Assembly: GCF_029433105.1 (NCBI RefSeq)
Contig: NZ_JARNTW010000003.1
Location: 620,001-684,000, forward strand
DNA length: 64,000 nt
Direction of reading: 5' to 3'
Source: Runella sp. MFBS21
Lineage (GTDB): Bacteria > Bacteroidota > Bacteroidia > Cytophagales > Spirosomataceae
In this document: piece by piece, positions 59,981 to 64,000 of the stretch
Numbering within the stretch: position 1 is the stretch's first letter
Layout of the letters: the number at the start of each line of letters is the position of its first letter
The notes under the pieces: generated by a model
The model's input: the letters and a program-made list of their open reading frames with translations, nothing else
Databases searched by the model: none
What the model was told of the DNA's origin: nothing
Position numbers and translations under genes: made by a program

Positions 59981-62900
59981 TCAATGTACTTCTGCTATTT
60001 CTGGCTCGTTTACTTCTTCTTCCTGAATCTTTTTATGCTCGCCCGATACAAACGTATAAACCGCCGGTATCACAAACAATGTTAGAATAAGTGAAAACAA
60101 AATACCACAAACCACCACGGTACCTAAAGGCACACGGCTCGTACTAGCCGCTCCCAAACTCAACGCAATCGGCAATGCCCCCAACGAAGTAGCTAAGCTA
60201 GTCATCAGAATAGGGCGCAAACGTTGCGTAGCAGCATCAATAACAGCGTCTAGTTTTCGTAAACCTTCTTCACGGCGAATGTTGGCAAATTCTACAATCA
60301 AGATACCGTTTTTGGTCACTAGTCCAATCAACATAATCATTCCAATCTGCGAAAAAATATTGAGGGTTTGGCCAAATACCCACAAACTCAACAAAGCTCC
60401 CGCCAATGCCAAAGGCACCGTAATCATGATTGTGAAAGGGTCGATAAAGCTCTCAAACTGAGCAGCTAACACCAAATAAATAAGTACCAATGCCAAAGCA
60501 AAAGCAAAGAGGATGTTGGAGGAGCTTTCGGAATAATCGCGCGAAGGCCCCGAAAGCGCGGTTTGATAGCTTTCGTCAAGTAACTTGGCAGAGATTTTTT
60601 CCATAGCCGCTATACCGTCCCCAATCGTATATCCTTCAGCAAGCGAAGCCGAAATGGTAGCAGCCTTGTAGCGATTGTAGTGATACAAGGTAGAAGGACT
60701 CGTACTTTCTTCTAGTTTGATAACCGACATCAACGAGATATTTTCTCCCCTCGAATTTCGTACATATAGCTTCTCAATATCTTCAGGTTTGTTGCGGTCG
60801 TTGCGTTCTACCTGCGCAATCACCTGATATTGGAATCCATTTTGAATATAATACGCCAAACGCCCACCACTAAAAGCCGCCTGTATCGTGGCTATTACGT
60901 CTTGAGTACTTAAGCCTAAGTCTCTGATTTTCATCCTATCGACCGTAAGCTGAAGTTCGGGGCGGTTAAATTTAAGGTTCACATCCACGTTGGCAAAGGT
61001 TTTGTCATCGCGGGCTTCATCCAAAAACTTAGGAATGATATTTCTTAATTTATCCAAATCTTGGTTTTGGATAATAAACTGAATCGGCAGCCCCCCACGT
61101 GAGCCTTGCCCTACGGCAATCGTTTGCTCTTCTACCGCAAAAATCCGCGCTTGATTAAATCGGGCAAGCTTACGTTGCAAACTATTGACAATTTCTGTCT
61201 GAGAACGGGTACGTTCGGTAGGTGGTACCAAAGCCATCCGTGGCGATGCGGAGTTGGTACCTCCTCTGCCTCCCCCTCCCCCAGGCGTACGCACAAACAC
61301 AAAGTCTCTTTCTGGAATAGAATCGTACAAGAAAGTGCCTAATTCGTCGGCCATTTGCTCCATAGCACTATAGCTTGTTCCTTCAGGGGCGGTCATATTG
61401 AATCGAATACTACTACGGTCTTCTAAAGGGGCTAGTTCGCTTTTGAGCGTTCCCATACAAAACCAAATGATACCACCACAAGCAAGTACAATCACCCATG
61501 CCATCCACCTTATTTTCATAAAGCCCTGCAAAAGGGAACGGTAGCCATTTTCCATGCCTTGGAAGAAAGGTTCTGTTTTGCGATAAAACCACCCGTGCCC
61601 GGCATTTTTACGACTCAAATAAACATTTAATACTGGCGTAATGGTCAATGAAACAAAAGCCGATACCAAGACTGCTGCCGCCAGTGAAACGCCAAATTCG
61701 CGGAACAAACTTCCGACAAAACCTTCTAAGAAAATCACTGGTAAAAATACCACCGCAAGCGTAATGGAAGTGGAAATAACCGCAAAAAAGATTTCTTTGC
61801 TTCCTTCAACCGCCGCCTTGCGTATAGGAAGTCCTTGTTCGAGTTTTTTGAAGATATTTTCGGTCACCACAATCCCGTCATCAACCACCAATCCCGTCGC
61901 CAATACAATCGCCAACATTGTGAGGATATTGACCGAAAACCCTGCCAAATACATAATAAAAAAGGTGGCAATCAGCGAGATAGGAATATCAATAAGCGGG
62001 CGAATAGCAATGAGCCAATCACGGAAGAAAAGGAAAATCACGACTACCACCAAAATAAAAGAGATAATCAACGTCTCTTCTACTTCAGCCAATGAAGCTC
62101 GAATATTTTTGGTATTGTCGAGTGTGACCCTAATCTGAATATCACTTTTATTGCTTTTTTCAATTTGCTCAATACGCTTATAAATCTCATCGGCAATCTT
62201 GATGTTGTTGGCACCAGGCTGGGGAATAATCGCCAATCCTACCGCATGTAATCCATTAAATTTCCAGCTTTGTTCCAAATCCTCTGGCCCTAACTCTACT
62301 TTGGCCACGTCTTTGAGGCGCACAATCCCCAAGCTATCTTCTCTAATAATCAAATTCCGAAATTGCTCTTCGGTCGTAAGACGCCCTAGTACTCTAATAG
62401 TAAGGTCAGTATTGTTACCATAAATTTTTCCCGGCGGCAACTCCACGTTTTCATTGTTGAGCGAACTACGAATATCCGAAAAAGCCACCCCGTACGCATT
62501 CATTTTATCGGGATTAAGCCATACCCTCATGGCATAACGCTTTTGACCAAAAATATTAATAGAACTTACCTCATCCACCGTTTGGAGCTGCTGTTGAAGT
62601 ACATTTTCGGCATAATCACTTAATTCAAGCAAACTTTTGGTATTACTTTGAATCGCCATCAACATAATAAAATCACTGTTGGCATCGGCCTTGGCTACTA
62701 CCGGAGGAGCATTGATGTCTTGGGGTAAATTTCGCGAAGCTTGGCTTACTTTATCACGTACGTCACTAGCAGCTGCTTCCAAGTCAACGCCAAGGTTGAA
62801 TTCGACGCTGATTTGGCTACTTCCCAAAGAGCTAGAAGAAGTAATAGTCCGAATACCCGGAATTCCGTTGATTTGTTTTTCGAGTGGCTCCGTGATTTGA

Positions 62901-63082
62901 CTTTCGATAATATCGGCGTTGGCACCAGTATAAGACGTACTGACCGAGACCATCGGAGGGTCAATAGCGGGATAATCCCTCACCGCCAAAAAAGAAAGTC
63001 CAACTGCGCCAAAAATAATGATGACTAAGTTGAGAACTGTGGCCAACACGGGCCGTTTTATTGATAGCTCGGAGATATTCAT
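59981..63082 (-). CDS. RND efflux pump, inner-membrane permease (HAE-1-like)
   Basis: 1033 residues, full length. ISELSIKRPVLATVLNLVII at the N-terminus, PAIDPPMVSVSTSYTGA, the helix-four region LAIVLATGLVVDDGIVVTEN carrying the two Asp of the proton relay (DD, about residues 406-407), and a second half starting near 530, with a Gly-rich insertion (RTPGGGGGRGG near 605) in the porter part. Twelve membrane helices expected. Exports drugs, dyes or lipids with TolC and the adaptor. Its start overlaps the adaptor stop (ATGA). Confidence 0.95.
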   Translation of the reverse strand: MNISELSIKRPVLATVLNLVIIIFGAVGLSFLAVRDYPAIDPPMVSVSTSYTGANADIIESQITEPLEKQINGIPGIRTITSSSSLGSSQISVEFNLGVDLEAAASDVRDKVSQASRNLPQDINAPPVVAKADANSDFIMLMAIQSNTKSLLELSDYAENVLQQQLQTVDEVSSINIFGQKRYAMRVWLNPDKMNAYGVAFSDIRSSLNNENVELPPGKIYGNNTDLTIRVLGRLTTEEQFRNLIIREDSLGIVRLKDVAKVELGPEDLEQSWKFNGLHAVGLAIIPQPGANNIKIADEIYKRIEQIEKSNKSDIQIRVTLDNTKNIRASLAEVEETLIISFILVVVVIFLFFRDWLIAIRPLIDIPISLIATFFIMYLAGFSVNILTMLAIVLATGLVVDDGIVVTENIFKKLEQGLPIRKAAVEGSKEIFFAVISTSITLAVVFLPVIFLEGFVGSLFREFGVSLAAAVLVSAFVSLTITPVLNVYLSRKNAGHGWFYRKTEPFFQGMENGYRSLLQGFMKIRWMAWVIVLACGGIIWFCMGTLKSELAPLEDRSSIRFNMTAPEGTSYSAMEQMADELGTFLYDSIPERDFVFVRTPGGGGGRGGTNSASPRMALVPPTERTRSQTEIVNSLQRKLARFNQARIFAVEEQTIAVGQGSRGGLPIQFIIQNQDLDKLRNIIPKFLDEARDDKTFANVDVNLKFNRPELQLTVDRMKIRDLGLSTQDVIATIQAAFSGGRLAYYIQNGFQYQVIAQVERNDRNKPEDIEKLYVRNSRGENISLMSVIKLEESTSPSTLYHYNRYKAATISASLAEGYTIGDGIAAMEKISAKLLDESYQTALSGPSRDYSESSSNILFAFALALVLIYLVLAAQFESFIDPFTIMITVPLALAGALLSLWVFGQTLNIFSQIGMIMLIGLVTKNGILIVEFANIRREEGLRKLDAVIDAATQRLRPILMTSLATSLGALPIALSLGAASTSRVPLGTVVVCGILFSLILTLFVIPAVYTFVSGEHKKIQEEEVNEPEIAEVH

Positions 63083-64000
63083 ATGCTTACTACTTTTCTT
63101 ACTTTAACCGGTTTGTCAGGTTTTGCAAACAATACCCCAGTCACCACAATCGAATCGCCAGGGGTGATACCCTTGGTGATTTCGATGTTGTTGTCGTTGC
63201 GTAGTCCTGTTTGTACGTTCACAAAAGTGGCTTTCCCACCTTTTACTACAATCACTTGGTTGTTTCTATCATCAGGTATAACGGCACCCGTAGGAACCAT
63301 GATAGCGCTTTTGTCGGTACTGCTGCCTACAAACACCTTTGCAAATGCGCCAGGATTGGCCGAAGCATTGTCTAGCATAGCCCTTACGGAGAGGTTGCGG
63401 GTTTGACGGTTTACTTGAGGCTCTATCGCAATCACTGAAGCCCTTTTCATGGTGGTATCTTTTCCGTCTAATCTTACTCTCACCACGCTTCCGATTTTTA
63501 CCAAATACCCAAACTCATCGGGAAGTGTAAAATCTATTTTCATTTTACCGAGCTGCTGTAGCGTTGCAAGAACGGTAGCAGGAGATACATACGCTCCTGG
63601 GCTAACTCTCCTAAACCCAAGTGTGCCACTAAAAGGCGCTTTCACTACGGTCTTATCAATAAGAGTTTGGGTATACTCAATATCGGCTTTGAGGGTATTG
63701 ACATTGTTGAGAGCCACGTCATAATCACTCTGGTTGATCCCATTGACTTCCAACAATTTTCGGAGGCGTTCTTCGGTTTTGGTAGCAATCTCCAGCTGCA
63801 CCTTAGTCCGTTGGATTTGAGCTTCTAAATCAGCGCTATTGATACGTGCCAATACCGTACCTTGGGTTACGTATTTTCCTTCTGGTACATTAAGGTAGGT
63901 AAGTCTACCGCTTACTTCAGGTTGCAAATCGGTAGTTTCGTTGGCTATGACACTCCCATTTGCTTCAATGATATTTGTCACAGATTTAGGAGAGGCTACG
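63079..64000 (-). CDS. RND efflux periplasmic adaptor (partial)
   Basis: Runs off the right edge; the frame stays open from 64000 (VASPKSVTNIIEANGSVIAN), so the GTG at 63981 is not the real start and the signal sequence lies outside. Biotinyl-lipoyl-like segment LQPEVSGRLTYLNVPEGKYV, a helical hairpin (about 60-105), then FSGTLGFRRVSPGAYVSPAT and beta-barrel and membrane-proximal parts. Membrane-fusion protein linking the permease to TolC. Overlap with the permease gene implies co-translation. Confidence 0.93.
   Translation of the reverse strand, partial: VASPKSVTNIIEANGSVIANETTDLQPEVSGRLTYLNVPEGKYVTQGTVLARINSADLEAQIQRTKVQLEIATKTEERLRKLLEVNGINQSDYDVALNNVNTLKADIEYTQTLIDKTVVKAPFSGTLGFRRVSPGAYVSPATVLATLQQLGKMKIDFTLPDEFGYLVKIGSVVRVRLDGKDTTMKRASVIAIEPQVNRQTRNLSVRAMLDNASANPGAFAKVFVGSSTDKSAIMVPTGAVIPDDRNNQVIVVKGGKATFVNVQTGLRNDNNIEITKGITPGDSIVVTGVLFAKPDKPVKVRKVVSI

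Overview
The window comes from the chromosome of a member of the Bacteroidota, most likely a Cytophagales (Spirosoma/Runella-like) bacterium. The evidence is a SusC-type TonB receptor with a DUF4249 lipoprotein, BshA (bacillithiol), LpxB and HldD (LPS), a CarH-type light sensor beside a carotenoid gene, a tyrosine recombinase of the Bacteroidetes type whose first active-site Arg is replaced, and promoters of the TAnnTTTG (-7) type with almost no Shine-Dalgarno sites. No phage or host species can be named from the sequence alone.

Layout. (A) 1-8531: a tightly packed, mostly minus-strand phage-like operon, visibly richer in GC, with ATGA/TAATG stop-start overlaps. It holds two overlapping spanin-like genes, a fibre-like protein, small unknown proteins, a Dam-type adenine methylase, a probable winged-helix replication protein and two zinc-finger-like small proteins. 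A hairpin at 6977-7026 looks like the acceptor and T arms of a tRNA with the rest missing. (B) 8726-10920: AT-rich plus-strand cargo, namely a lipoprotein with five 80-residue repeats and a phage-type repressor. (C) About 10930-18260: a second, AT-rich element with a membrane-anchored TIR/deoxyribosyltransferase-like protein, a zinc-ribbon protein, a TOPRIM primase, a VirE-type helicase, a tyrosine integrase and two divergent HTH regulators. Between primase and helicase is a 250-bp array of ACTCGGT/ACCGAGT repeats framed by a 23-bp inverted repeat, a strong candidate replication origin. Short repeats at 11018 and 18115, plus a second repeat family just outside them, may mark the element ends.

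(D) 18724-23661: a four-gene phosphorelay (multi-PAS/GAF kinase, Rcp1-like receiver, REC-PAS-His protein without an ATPase domain, stand-alone receiver). (E) 23872-24620: a SUKH-family immunity gene behind the frameshifted remains of a WHH-type nuclease toxin; then an AT-rich FkbM methyltransferase. (F) 25711-30242: vanadium-haloperoxidase-like lipoprotein with a DoxX-like membrane protein, an unknown membrane-anchored protein and a CLC-F-like anion transporter. (G) 30295-37892: DUF4249/TonB-receptor pair, two small lipoproteins (one PepSY-like), an ECF sigma factor and a membrane protein with anti-sigma-like N-terminus and barrel-like C-terminus.

(H) 37988-64000: conserved chromosome. It holds a DUF2520 oxidoreductase, CvpA, a GatB/YqeY protein, tRNA-His, CruF-like carotenoid protein with CarH-type regulator, HldD, a PTPS-II-like pterin enzyme, a polytopic membrane protein, LpxB, BshA, a 5'-nucleotidase split into two genes, arginine deiminase, CtlX-like hydrolase, a long D-Ala-D-Ala ligase, DUF4230, CTP synthase, a ScyD/E-like lipoprotein, and a complete RND efflux operon whose adaptor gene runs off the right edge.
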